This document shows, one piece after another, positions 34,994 through 43,618 of a stretch of 64,000 bases of DNA. Positions within the stretch are counted from its first letter, which is position 1; each line of letters starts with the position of its first letter. The notes beneath the pieces were generated by a model, which was given only the letters and a program-made list of their open reading frames with translations, was not told the DNA's origin and did not search any database. The position numbers and the translations under genes are program-made. Source of the DNA: a bacterium (GTDB taxonomy: Bacteria > Krumholzibacteriota > Krumholzibacteriia > LZORAL124-64-63); assembly GCA_016703265.1 (NCBI GenBank), contig JADJCK010000006.1:372001-436000 (forward strand), written 5' to 3'.

Positions 34994-35019
34994 CGGAGGC
35001 CGTCAGGCCATGGATTCAA

Positions 35020-35046
35020 GGGCCCGGCTCACGCCGGGCCCTTTTT
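35020..35046 (+). terminator. Rho-independent terminator after the zinc-ribbon gene
   Basis: Nine-base perfect stem (35020-35028 with 35033-35041; GGGCCCGGC and complement), loop TCAC, then TTTTT. Stop codon is 27 bases upstream. Confidence 0.9.
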
Positions 35047-35070
35047 CGTTCGGCACCATTGCTGATGAAA

Positions 35071-35103
35071 AGGAAGAACCCGGCCGAAGCCGGGTCCTTT
35101 TTC
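35071..35103 (-). terminator. Terminator for the hexaheme cytochrome gene (possibly bidirectional)
   Basis: Stem ACCCGGC (35078-35084) with GCCGGGT (35089-35095), loop CGAA, extended by AGGA/TCCT. On the minus strand it is followed by TTCTTCCTTTT; on the plus strand by CCTTTTTCC. It lies 33 bases after the cytochrome stop. Confidence 0.75.
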
Positions 35104-35127
35104 CACACGGCGGAATCGGCTCGCGGC

Positions 35128-36147
35128 CTAGTTGGCCGGGGCGCGCGACTCCATGTAGGCGATCGACGACTGGAGCAGGTCACGGGCATACGCGGGGTTG
35201 TGCACGCCGTGGCTGCGGTCCTCGGTGCCTATGAACATGAAGTTCCAGATCGCGCCGGCGTCATCGGCCGGGCGACCGGTGGCGGTGACCGGCGTACCGG
35301 CATCATTCACGAACCCGGCGGCCAGCAGCAGGGCCTGCAACTCGACCAGCAGGCCGTCGATCTCGGTCTGCACGCCGTTGTAGTCGAAGTTGTCGCCGAT
35401 GTCCTCATGGCAGCCCACGCAGGCGCCGGTGTTGTAGATGGTCTCGTCTTCCTCGACGTTGTAGGTCGAAACATTGAACGTGTGGCCGCCGACCAGGTGC
35501 GCAACGTTGCGCATGTGGCAGTTCACGCAGCCGTCTTCGTTCAGCGTGCGATGGTACGGGGTCTCGGTGTAGGTGTAGCCGGCATACTCGTAGCCGTTGC
35601 TGCCCAGCAGCAGGTCGCCCTGCGGGCCATGGTGCGGGCCGTAGCGGCTGTTGATGTTGTTGGCGCTGGTGATGTAGACGGCCACGTCGCGACGCGCCTG
35701 GTGGCACACGACGCAGGTGTTGCCCAGGCCCAGGTCGTAGCTTTCGCCACTGAGCAGCGCCGTCGCCGTCGTGACCCGCAGACCGAAGTCGCCGTTGCTG
35801 TGCGGGGCGTGGCAGGTGAAGCAGTTGATGTTCGTCGGGGTCGTCGTGGCGGTGTAGGTCAGCCGCGCGGGATCCTCGACGTACTGGATGAAGCCCTCGT
35901 TGGCGTGGCAGCGCACGCAAGAGGCGTTCGTGCCCTCGAACACGGTCTCGCCCTCGCCGTGCACGCTCTCGGCCCACTCGGTCTGGGCGCGCAGCACGGC
36001 CAGGTCCGTGTCGGAGTGGCACTCGAAGCAGCTCGAAGGCTGCGGCTCTTCCTGCACGATAGTCGTGATTTCCCTGGTGCAGGCCGTCAGGGCCATCAGG
36101 CCCACGATGGCAGCCAAGATCATCAGGTGTTTGCGAGTCAGCGACAT
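35128..36147 (-). CDS. Hexaheme c-type cytochrome lipoprotein
   Basis: 339 residues. Lipoprotein signal with lipobox (LMALTAC), so it is membrane-anchored, probably on the outer membrane. Six CxxCH haem sites: CFECH, CVRCH, CFTCH, CVVCH, CVNCH and CVGCH. Extra His residues for bis-His ligation are scattered (HGEGE, HAPHS, YGPHHGP, HTFN). The C-terminal 90 residues are haem-free (LLVELQALLLAAGFVNDAG, RSHGVHNPAYARDLL). ATG 36147 is preferred because AGGAGG is at a proper distance, unlike ATG 36153. It is the last gene after the barrel and decaheme genes, and most likely the cell-surface terminal cytochrome of the conduit. Confidence 0.92.
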   Translation of the reverse strand: MSLTRKHLMILAAIVGLMALTACTREITTIVQEEPQPSSCFECHSDTDLAVLRAQTEWAESVHGEGETVFEGTNASCVRCHANEGFIQYVEDPARLTYTATTTPTNINCFTCHAPHSNGDFGLRVTTATALLSGESYDLGLGNTCVVCHQARRDVAVYITSANNINSRYGPHHGPQGDLLLGSNGYEYAGYTYTETPYHRTLNEDGCVNCHMRNVAHLVGGHTFNVSTYNVEEDETIYNTGACVGCHEDIGDNFDYNGVQTEIDGLLVELQALLLAAGFVNDAGTPVTATGRPADDAGAIWNFMFIGTEDRSHGVHNPAYARDLLQSSIAYMESRAPAN

Positions 36148-36184
36148 TACCATTCCTCCTTGTGCCAGTCGTTCTTACCGCGGA

Positions 36185-37777
36185 TCAGTCCACAGGCAAC
36201 TTGTAACCGACGTTCAACCAGACCACGTTGGACGTGAAGTAACGGTCGAGCAGGACGAAGTCGTCGTAGTTGTACACGTTGTAGCGCACACTGACGAAGT
36301 AGTCCCGGCTCAGGTCGTACTGGCCGTCGAACGTGAGGATCGACTTCTCGACATCCAGGTCCTTGCCCAGGTCCAGGTAGGTCAGGCCGCCGCCCAGCCG
36401 CAGATTGGCCACGCCCGTCAGGTCGACGCGCGCGGTCACCGTGCTGTTGTCGGCGCGGAAGGCACCCGCCTGGTCCACGTACTCGTCATCGCTGTAGGCG
36501 TATTCGACCGAGGCCGTGCCCCAGGCCGCCAGCGCCACGCGCGCGAACCCGCTCGTGCGCTTGCCGGTCGCCGTGACATCCAGAGCCGGGTAGTCGCGGT
36601 CGCGTTGCAGGTAGGCGCCACCGATGGTCAACGGCTCGGCCAGCTTCACCTGCGCGTTGAGGCGCAAGCGACTGGACTCGATGTCCTTCAGCAGCGTCAG
36701 GCTCTCCTGGTCGTCCTTTTCGCTGGTGGCGTAGCTGGCGCGGACCTGCCAGCGGTCGCCCTCGCGATAGGCGCCGCCCGCCCGCCACGTGTTCGTGTCG
36801 GTCAGGGTGACGTCGTCATCGGTGGTCGCGAAACCGTAGCCGGCGAAGAGCGAGCCCTTCGCATGCCGCCAGGTCACGTCCACGTCGTTGCGCGTGCGAT
36901 CGGTCTGGAGTCCCGTCGCGTCGTTCTCAAAGCGGCTGAGGTCCAGCTTGTAACGGAGCTCGACCGCGTCGGTGGCGCGGATCATGCCCAGGTACTGGAA
37001 GGCCGAACTGGTCAGTTCCAGGGCGGCATTCTCCAGCTCCTGCTTGCCGTACGAGCCCCGCACGAAGTGCGTGATGCGCCCGGGCAGCAGCAGGCAGGGG
37101 ACGCTGGCGCGGGCCGAAACCACGTCGCCGCGGCGGTCCATGGTCGCATCGCCGTTGTCGGTCAGGCGCGAGCCCTCCCAGCCGGCGGCGAACATGCGGC
37201 CGTCCTTGCGCAGTTCGCCCTCGACCAGGTGCGTCTGCAGCACGTAGTCGTAGGCCGAACCCAGGGCCGACACGGTGTTGAAGGGAACGGCCCAGCGATC
37301 GCCCGCGCGATCCTGGCGGCCGTACTCGGCCGTCAGGCGGAGCGCGGGAGTCGGCGTGAGGTGAGCGCCCAGGCGCCAGTCACGGCGCTCGGCGCTGACC
37401 TGACCGTCGGCATCGTAGAGCTGGCGGCCGCGGTTGTGCCGTACCGTCAACGCGCCGAGATCGGCCAGGCGGTAGCTGAACAGCCCGTTGGCGTTGTTGC
37501 GGGTCACGTCGCGCAGGTCGAGGTGGAAGGCGCTGCGGCTGCCCGCGGTGCCCTCGAGATTCAACCGCGACACCGTGAACCCGTCATAGATGTCCCAGGC
37601 CTCGGGCATCGTCGAAGGATCGCCCCAGGTCTTCTCGACGGACACCGTGCCCACTTCCAGGGTGCCCCCTACCGTGCCGGCCAGGGCCGGCTGCGCCAGG
37701 AGGAACGCCCCCGTCAGAAGCAGGCTGATCGACAGGAGTCCGAGAAGCCCCGCTTGCCTTGTGGCGTGTCTACGCAT
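36185..37777 (-). CDS. Outer-membrane beta-barrel of porin-cytochrome type (MtrB-like role)
   Basis: 530 residues with a signal peptide (LLGLLSISLLLTGAFLLAQPALA). The rest alternates hydrophobic and polar residues with regularly spaced aromatic-rich strands (RWQVRASYAT, TASVEYAYS, YFVSVRYNVYNYDDFVLLDRY), ending with VVWLNVGYKLPVD as a typical last strand. It lies between a decaheme and a hexaheme cytochrome gene, exactly where MtrB/PioB-type sheath barrels occur. I see no CxxC near the N-terminus as in Shewanella MtrB. Sequence class is clear as a barrel; the electron-conduit role is inferred from context. Confidence 0.8.
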   Translation of the reverse strand: MRRHATRQAGLLGLLSISLLLTGAFLLAQPALAGTVGGTLEVGTVSVEKTWGDPSTMPEAWDIYDGFTVSRLNLEGTAGSRSAFHLDLRDVTRNNANGLFSYRLADLGALTVRHNRGRQLYDADGQVSAERRDWRLGAHLTPTPALRLTAEYGRQDRAGDRWAVPFNTVSALGSAYDYVLQTHLVEGELRKDGRMFAAGWEGSRLTDNGDATMDRRGDVVSARASVPCLLLPGRITHFVRGSYGKQELENAALELTSSAFQYLGMIRATDAVELRYKLDLSRFENDATGLQTDRTRNDVDVTWRHAKGSLFAGYGFATTDDDVTLTDTNTWRAGGAYREGDRWQVRASYATSEKDDQESLTLLKDIESSRLRLNAQVKLAEPLTIGGAYLQRDRDYPALDVTATGKRTSGFARVALAAWGTASVEYAYSDDEYVDQAGAFRADNSTVTARVDLTGVANLRLGGGLTYLDLGKDLDVEKSILTFDGQYDLSRDYFVSVRYNVYNYDDFVLLDRYFTSNVVWLNVGYKLPVD

Positions 37778-37789
37778 TCCGCACCCCCT

Positions 37790-38800
37790 CTACTGGCCGC
37801 CGTGACAACCGGCGGCGAAGCAGCCACGGGGCTGCAGGGCCGGTGTCAGGAGGTCCCGGTTGGTGTACGAGCCGTGGATGTCCACATGGCATTCGCTGCA
37901 GGCCACGCCGGCCCACTCGTTGCCGTGGAAGCTGTTGAACTGGTGGCCCGGGACGGTGTGGCACTGCGAGCAGAGCTGGAAGTGCGGCGCCGTGTACGGC
38001 TGCTTGAGCAGCCGCGGCAGCGGCGAACCGTGCGGGTCGTGGCAATTGAGGCAGCCGCCGTCCTCGACCGAGTAGTCGAGGGTCGCAGCGTGTTCGTGAG
38101 GGAACGGCCCGCGCAGCGCCGCGTGGCACTTGCCGCAGGTGGCATTGACGTCGCGGCGCGTGGCGCCGGCCATGCCGTCGTCACCCGACAGGTGGCAATC
38201 GGTGCAGCTGACCAGGCCGTTTTCCAGCGGATGGTGCGAAGGCTGCGCGAACTGGCCGCGGACGCCGGTGTGGCACCCGAAGCACAGCTCGGACTGGGCC
38301 TGCTGCAGCTGGCCGCGCTGCGTGCCGCCGTGCACGCGATGGCAGGCCGTGCAGGCCACATCCGCCGCCGCATGGGCACTCAGCGTCTGCTGGTTGACCT
38401 GGTGGGCCCCCTGGTGGCAGGTCGCGCAGGCGGCCGCCACTTCCTTGGCCGTCTGCCGGGCCGGGTTGGTCATCGGGTTGGCCGAGGGGTCGTCCAGCCA
38501 GTGGGCAGGCTGCCCCCCGTGGCAGCTGGTGCAGCTCACGCGGGTCGCCACATCGTTCGCGGCGCCCATGAGCACGCGGTGTGGCCCTGCGGAAAGGCTC
38601 GCCGCCAGTCCGTCGTGGCAATCCAGGCAGACCAGGGTCTGGCCCGGTCCGCCGGCGTCCGCGGCAGGTTCCGCAGCCCCCAGCGGCGTGGCCGTCCACG
38701 CGGCCGCCAGGGCACAGCAGATCACCCCGCCCGCGAACCATGACAATTTCCTGAAGTCAGCGTCCAATGTGGAGACCTCTCGGTTCGGGTTGAGCGCCAT
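37790..38800 (-). CDS. Decaheme c-type cytochrome (MtrA/DmsE-like role)
   Basis: 336 residues. A hydrophobic segment WFAGGVICCALAAAW is a signal peptide or anchor. Ten CxxCH sites: CLDCH, CTSCH, CATCH, CTACH, CFGCH, CTDCH, CGKCH, CLNCH, CSQCH and CSECH, plus a terminal CFAAGCH that would be a CX4CH variant. Spacing and PHRVLMG/SHHPLENG repeats resemble the periplasmic decaheme inserts of outer-membrane conduits. ATG at 38800 has no ribosome site; a TTG at 38767 has GAGAGG eight bases before it and may be the true start, giving a tighter signal peptide. First gene of the three-gene operon. Confidence 0.9.
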   Translation of the reverse strand: MALNPNREVSTLDADFRKLSWFAGGVICCALAAAWTATPLGAAEPAADAGGPGQTLVCLDCHDGLAASLSAGPHRVLMGAANDVATRVSCTSCHGGQPAHWLDDPSANPMTNPARQTAKEVAAACATCHQGAHQVNQQTLSAHAAADVACTACHRVHGGTQRGQLQQAQSELCFGCHTGVRGQFAQPSHHPLENGLVSCTDCHLSGDDGMAGATRRDVNATCGKCHAALRGPFPHEHAATLDYSVEDGGCLNCHDPHGSPLPRLLKQPYTAPHFQLCSQCHTVPGHQFNSFHGNEWAGVACSECHVDIHGSYTNRDLLTPALQPRGCFAAGCHGGQ

Positions 38801-38850
38801 TCACGACCCCGTCGCCTCGACAACGCTTCCTCGCGGAATACTCCCACCGC

Positions 38851-38879
38851 AGAGTTAGGCTATCGGACCTATGTGTCAA
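38851..38879 (-). promoter_or_regulatory. Possible promoter for the cytochrome operon
   Basis: TTGACA at 38879-38874 on the minus strand is perfect. At a 16-17 base spacer only TAACTC/AACTCT is found, so the -10 is weak and an activator may be needed. The surrounding 38870-38930 is AT-rich. Confidence 0.4.
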
Positions 38880-38979
38880 GATCTTTAGTTGGAATTTTAA
38901 CAATTGAGGACCAAACGCTTCAAGTTTAATGACTTCCGCGTCGAGAACGAGTTTCGTTTCCAGCGTTCCAGGCAAAGAA

Positions 38980-39004
38980 AAGCGGCTCCTTTGGGGAGCC
39001 GCTT
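38980..39004 (-). terminator. Rho-independent terminator after the Clp-like ATPase gene
   Basis: Stem AAGCGGCTCC (minus strand, 39004-38995) with GGAGCCGCTT (38989-38980) and a five-base loop, followed by TTCTTT. It lies 44 bases past the stop. Confidence 0.85.
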
Positions 39005-39047
39005 GCAAGTGTCATGACAAACCGGTGACGGCAGAGAAAATCGTCGA

Positions 39048-40337
39048 TCAATCCTCCCGGCCGGACATGGCTCCGGCATTGGCGACCACCCGCGTGATCT
39101 TCTCGACGATCTCCTTCTTCTCGCCGCCGTCGTCCTTGACGCCCAGATCCTCGCGCGCCCAGGCCGACTGCGGGAAGGGCCCGAGGCTCTCGAGTTCCTC
39201 CCAGCTGGTGACCCCCGTCTCCTTGCGGAAGACGAGTTCGCCGCCCTCGCTGCGGTCGACGGTGATCAGGTCGCCGCGCCGGATCTGCTCGCTGCAGATG
39301 AAATGGCTGATCGGCGTGACGATTTCCTTCTCGACCACGCGCTTGAGCGGCCGGGCGCCGTACTGGACGTCGGTGCCGGTCTCCACCAGCCAGCGCTTGG
39401 CCTCCTGCGTGATCTCGAGCAGGAACGGCTCGGCGCAGAGCAGCGAGCGGTGGTGAACCTGCGCGATCAGGATGTCGAGGATCGCGTAGAGGTGCTGCTC
39501 CTTGAGCGTGTGGTAGGTGATGATCTCGTCGAAGCGGTTCAGGAACTCGAACGGGAAGACCTTCTTTGCCGCCCGCATGGCGGCTTCCTCCACGTCGCGG
39601 TCCAGCTTGGCTTCGCTGACGCCGGTCGAGAAGCCGATGCCGTTCTGGGACAGGTGCGCCCCCATCGCCTCGCTGCCGACGTTCGAGGTCAGCACGACGA
39701 TCGACTGCCGGAAATCCACTTCCTCGTTGTTGCCCAGCACCACGGTGCCGTCCTCGAGGATCCCCAGCAGCAGGTTCCACAGCTTGGGATGGGCCTTCTC
39801 GATCTCGTCGAAGAGGATGATCGACAGGTAGCGCTCGCTCTCGGGCGGGAACAGGCGACCGAGCTTGCCGTCCGCCTCGCTGATCATGCCCGTCTGGGCC
39901 TCCAGCGCCTTGCGGTGGTGCCGGTCGATGTTCTCCTGCGAGAGAAGCGGCCGGATCTCGCCGCCGACGTAGCCGGGAGGCGAACCGAGCAGCTTGGAGA
40001 TGTTGTAGTGCGCCGAGTATTCCTGGCAATTGATCCGGGTGAAGGCCCGGCGATTGCCGAAGACGGTTTCCGACAGCGCGCGCACGGTTTCGGTCTTGCC
40101 GACGCCCGTGGGCCCCATGAACATCATCGTCAGCAGCGGCCGCTCCGGATCATGCTCACCGGCAATCAGGCGGCTGAAGCTGTCGGACATCTTGTCGATG
40201 GCCTGCGGTTGCCCCACGACCATCTTGTTCATGTGCGCGGTGAAGCGGGAAAGCTGCTCGTTGCGCTTCTCGTGGCGGAGGATCTTCACGTCCGTGTCCT
40301 GTCTGTTGACGCCAGGTCGGCCACGGGGCCGGGACAT
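39048..40337 (-). CDS. Single-ring Clp/Hsp100-type AAA+ ATPase (ClpB D2-like only)
   Basis: 429 residues. Walker A GPTGVGKTET, pore loop SPPGYVGG, Walker B IILFDEIEKAHP, sensor-1 VVLTSNVG, arginine finger region FLNRFDEIITY and sensor-2 YGARPLKRVVE match the second AAA domain of ClpA/ClpB. The usual N-domain, first AAA ring and middle domain are absent, so the protein is about half the size of ClpB. About 60 extra residues follow the D2-small domain. ATG at 40337 has AAGG upstream; a longer open frame exists but is not family-like. Whether it unfolds proteins, and with which partner, is unknown. It is not ClpX (no zinc domain). Confidence 0.82.
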   Translation of the reverse strand: MSRPRGRPGVNRQDTDVKILRHEKRNEQLSRFTAHMNKMVVGQPQAIDKMSDSFSRLIAGEHDPERPLLTMMFMGPTGVGKTETVRALSETVFGNRRAFTRINCQEYSAHYNISKLLGSPPGYVGGEIRPLLSQENIDRHHRKALEAQTGMISEADGKLGRLFPPESERYLSIILFDEIEKAHPKLWNLLLGILEDGTVVLGNNEEVDFRQSIVVLTSNVGSEAMGAHLSQNGIGFSTGVSEAKLDRDVEEAAMRAAKKVFPFEFLNRFDEIITYHTLKEQHLYAILDILIAQVHHRSLLCAEPFLLEITQEAKRWLVETGTDVQYGARPLKRVVEKEIVTPISHFICSEQIRRGDLITVDRSEGGELVFRKETGVTSWEELESLGPFPQSAWAREDLGVKDDGGEKKEIVEKITRVVANAGAMSGRED

Positions 40338-40425
40338 CCTTGTCCTCGGATGGGCAGCGGAAACCCGTCCGTGGCGCCATGATCGGTCACCGGCGGACGG
40401 GCTTGAGCGCAATTCACGATGAAAA

Positions 40426-40448
40426 GGGGGCGCAAAGTCTGCGCCCCC
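40426..40448 (-). terminator. Rho-independent terminator after the 5'-nucleotidase gene
   Basis: Nine-base stem GGGGGCGCA/TGCGCCCCC with loop GACTT on the minus strand, followed by TTTTCATC. It lies 52 bases after the stop at 40501 and closes the five-gene envelope operon. Confidence 0.85.
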
Positions 40449-40500
40449 ATGCCATTAGGTCCGTTTTCACTTCAAGGCCAGGTTACAGGCACCCCTCTGG

Positions 40501-42243
40501 TCAGGAATCCTGCAGCCACGGCTTCGCCAGGTACGGCGCCTGGGCCTGCCCGGGCTTCTCGACCCAGCGGTCGTCAATGCGCGGCCGGACCGGGCTGTGC
40601 CTCTCGATGTACTGCTCGACGGCCTCGGCCTGCGTCACGCCCGTCGGCGTGATCTTGTCGGCCGGGATCGTCGTCAGGAAGTCGAGCCCGCTGTTGCCTT
40701 CCATGAGGAAGTCGGTGATGACCACGTCATACTCGGCATCCGGGTCCCAGGGCTGGCCGCCGATCTCGAGCTCGACCACGCGGTCCCAGTCGGGGCGCGT
40801 GGGGTCGATGGCGACGCGGGCACCCGAGAGCAGGATGCCGCCGCTGCGGCCCGCCACGCGCGACTCGATCAGGCGCCGGATCATGCGCCCGTCCATCGTC
40901 ACGATCTGCAGCTCGTTGCCGAAGGGCAGCACGGCGAAGATGTCACGCGTGGTCAGGTCGCCCGCCTGGATGTCGGCGCGAAGGCCGCCGGCGTTCTGTA
41001 CGGACAGGTCGCCGTCGAAGCGCTCGCGCATGGCGTCGGTGACCAGGTTGGCGACGAGGCTCGCACCGGGGCCGCCGCGGCCGAGCGAGGCCGAAGTCGC
41101 GCCGATGACCTTGCCCATGTCCGCTTCCGCCGCTTCGTGATGGGGGCGGATGACTTCGGCGATCTCGGGGTCCGGCCAGATCTCGTCCTCGAAAAGGGTC
41201 ACGAGCGTGCCGTCGGCGTGCGCACCCTCGTAGCCCACCAGGTTCCGCGTGGCCCGGTCGATCAGCAGGACGACATGCCCGATGCTGCTGCCGTTGCCGA
41301 AGCTCTCGAAGCACATCGTGTGGGTCTGCGGATCGATCCAGGGCTCGCGATAGCCGCGGTGCGTGTGGCCGCCCACGGCGAAGTCGACACCCTCGACGAC
41401 GTTCACCAGTTCCATGAGGTTCATGCCGCCGCGCGAGTAGTTGGAGCCGTAGGCGCCCTCCTGCTCGTGGTCGGCCTCTTCCTGGGCGGCAACGAGGTTG
41501 TTCCAGCCCTGCACCGGGTCGTAGGGCAGCCCTTCGTGGATCGCCAGGAAGATCAGGTCGGCGCCCTGGGCCTTCAACTGGTCGCGATAGCGCTCCACCG
41601 TGGGCGCCATCTCCAGGAACTGCAGGCCCTCGATGTTCTTGGGGAACGACATGTGCGCGGTTCCCGGCGTGATGATGCCGATCACGCCGATGCGGATGCC
41701 GCCCATCTCGATCATCAACGTTGGCTGCACCCAGTCCACCAGTTTACCGGTCGATTCCTCGACCAGGTTCACCGCGAGACAGGGGAACTTCGACTGCTTC
41801 GCCATCTGCTCGGTGTTCTCGCGTCCCAGGTCGAAGTCGTGGTTACCGGGCACCGCGAAGTCATAGCCGATGGCGTTCATGTACTCGATGACCGCCGCGC
41901 CCTTCGTCTTGTTGCCGATGGGCGTTCCCTGGAACATGTCGCCGACGTCGACCAGCAGCACTTCCTCGCCCGCCGCCTTTGCCTTCGCCGTCACTTCGCG
42001 GATATAGCGCGCCGCCGAGGCGCCGCCGCCCAGCGGCGGCGGAAAGTCGGGATTCATGAACTTCGCGGGCTCCGGCGCGATGTGGCCGTGCACGTCGTTG
42101 GTCCACAGCAGGTTCAGCCGCAGCAGGCCGTCGTCGGCGCCGGTCGCCGCCGGGGTCGCCACGAGAGCCGCGGCCGCAAAGGCAGCGGCACCGAGCGCCG
42201 CAACCGCAGCCGGGATCCGCAAGAGGCGCAGGTTCCTCATCAT
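40501..42243 (-). CDS. Exported 5'-nucleotidase / UshA-like metallophosphoesterase
   Basis: 580 residues. Signal peptide with a long Ala-rich core (AAVAALGAAAFAAAALVATPAATG). Metallophosphoesterase domain with the family motifs LWTNDVHGH, DVGDMFQGTP, PGNHDFDLG and GGHTHRG. The C-terminal nucleotide-binding domain has NAGGLRADI, LPFGNELQIVTMDG and GNSGLDFL. It should release phosphate from nucleotides or UDP-sugars in the periplasm or at the surface. ATG at 42243 overlaps the stop of the OMP gene (TGATGATG). Last gene of the envelope operon. Confidence 0.9.
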   Translation of the reverse strand: MMRNLRLLRIPAAVAALGAAAFAAAALVATPAATGADDGLLRLNLLWTNDVHGHIAPEPAKFMNPDFPPPLGGGASAARYIREVTAKAKAAGEEVLLVDVGDMFQGTPIGNKTKGAAVIEYMNAIGYDFAVPGNHDFDLGRENTEQMAKQSKFPCLAVNLVEESTGKLVDWVQPTLMIEMGGIRIGVIGIITPGTAHMSFPKNIEGLQFLEMAPTVERYRDQLKAQGADLIFLAIHEGLPYDPVQGWNNLVAAQEEADHEQEGAYGSNYSRGGMNLMELVNVVEGVDFAVGGHTHRGYREPWIDPQTHTMCFESFGNGSSIGHVVLLIDRATRNLVGYEGAHADGTLVTLFEDEIWPDPEIAEVIRPHHEAAEADMGKVIGATSASLGRGGPGASLVANLVTDAMRERFDGDLSVQNAGGLRADIQAGDLTTRDIFAVLPFGNELQIVTMDGRMIRRLIESRVAGRSGGILLSGARVAIDPTRPDWDRVVELEIGGQPWDPDAEYDVVITDFLMEGNSGLDFLTTIPADKITPTGVTQAEAVEQYIERHSPVRPRIDDRWVEKPGQAQAPYLAKPWLQDS

Positions 42244-43596
42244 CAGAACTCCATCGCGTAGCTGACGCCCACCCGGAACCGGGTGTCCTCGACCCGGGCC
42301 ATCGGGTCGGCGACGAAGGCGTCACCGAAGTAGGCCGTCGGGTAGGGGAACTGGTGCGCCAGGACGTTGGTGGTCTTGGCCAGCTCGACCGAGGCGCTCA
42401 ACCGGCCCTGGCCCACGCGGGCGGCGGTGCCGGCCGTGAAGGCGGAGACCGCAGCATCGCGGTCGGCGTAGCTGGACAGGTGCCGGAAACCGAAGCGCAG
42501 CGGCATGCCGTTGTAGAACACGTGCTCGACGCCCAGGCGGATGTCGGCGGCGTCGTGCAGGATCGGCGTCACGTCGTCAAGCGTGCCGTCGCGCATCTCG
42601 CTCCAGGGCCGGTACTCGACCTCGAAGGTGAACACCGTGCGCAGGTCGTTCCGGGGACGGAACGCCAGCCCGGCCCGCGCGCACCACGGGTAGTCGTAGA
42701 AGGCGCCGACCGTCGTATCGGTGGCCGCGGCCGGCGCAAGGTCGACATTCTGCCGTCGCCAGTCGCCCGTGGCCCTGAGGCTGCTTCTCGACCGCCACGC
42801 CGAGGTCGACGCGCTCGTTGAGCCGCGCCCGCAGGCCGGCCGTGACATTGAGGCCATGCAGCTTCAGTTCGTCACTCGTGCGGTAGCTCTCGTTGGTCCC
42901 GGCGTTGTCCAGGTCGATCGAGCTGGCGGCGTCACGCCTGGTCCCGAAATGATAGTTGAACGACGTGCCCAGCGAAACGTTCCGGCTGACCTCGGCCGCG
43001 GCGCCGAAGGACAGGGCCCGCAGGGCACCGGTGACTTCGCGCTCACGCACGGCGATCAGCATGTCGCGCGCCGGTTCGCCCGAGCCGGGCGGGAACGGGC
43101 TGGGATTGCGCAGTTCCTCACTGAACGAATAGCCGAACGGGAAGCGGTCGGTCAGCGACAAGCCCAGCGAGACGGCCCGCGGGCCGTGGCCCACCCGCGC
43201 CGCCAGGCCGAAGCCGCCCTGCCAGTAGTGCTGCCGGTTGCTGGCGATCGCAGCATCGACCACCCAGCTGTCGAAGCTGTCGAACAGGGGCTGGAAGCGG
43301 TCTTCGTGCTCCTGATCCAGCATGATCCCGGCGTCGAGGCGCTTGCCGTCCTCGACGACCAGGAACGCCGGGTTGAACGCGGTGGAGAAGCCCCCGCGGT
43401 AGACCGCGGTGCCCGTACCGCCCATGGCCGCCGACTCGGCGCCGACCCAGGTGAACTGGTCGCCGTAGCTCGAGGACACCTGCGGACCGGCCTGCGCCTG
43501 TCCGACCACTGCGAACAGGGCCAGCGCCACCGTGACCACCGTCGTTGTGACCACCGTCGTTGCGCCGACTGGGAAACCGTACTTGCTCGTCTTCAT
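42243..43596 (-). CDS. FadL/OmpP1-like outer-membrane barrel (frame break near 42773-42790)
   Basis: N-terminal half in one frame: signal peptide with a TTVV repeat, cleavage near GQAQA, then SSYGDQFTWVGAESAAMGGTGTAVYRG and FNPAFLV. This resembles FadL/OmpP1 or PorV-type long-barrel proteins whose first strand region carries the AMGGTG signature. The C-terminal half (WRRQNVDLAPAAATD ... RFRVGVSYAMEF) is in another frame, ending in a classic barrel terminal Phe. A one-base insertion in 42773-42790 (the GGG run on the coding strand is a candidate) accounts for it. Joined length is about 450 residues. Start ATG 43596 (GTG 43599 is possible), with AGGAG upstream. Confidence 0.8.
43532..43561. repeat. 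Two perfect 15-bp tandem copies in a signal-peptide coding region
   Basis: The unit GTGACCACCGTCGTT occurs twice, end to end, and encodes part of the hydrophobic core of the FadL-like protein's signal peptide. In-frame repeat number could vary without breaking the gene. Confidence 0.7.
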
Positions 43597-43618
43597 CACG
43601 CGAGTCTCCTCGGCTCTG

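Noticed and set aside
40501..42243. UshA-like gene as a selenoprotein
   Set aside because: UshA-like selenoproteins are known, but this gene has no in-frame TGA and all metal motifs are intact.
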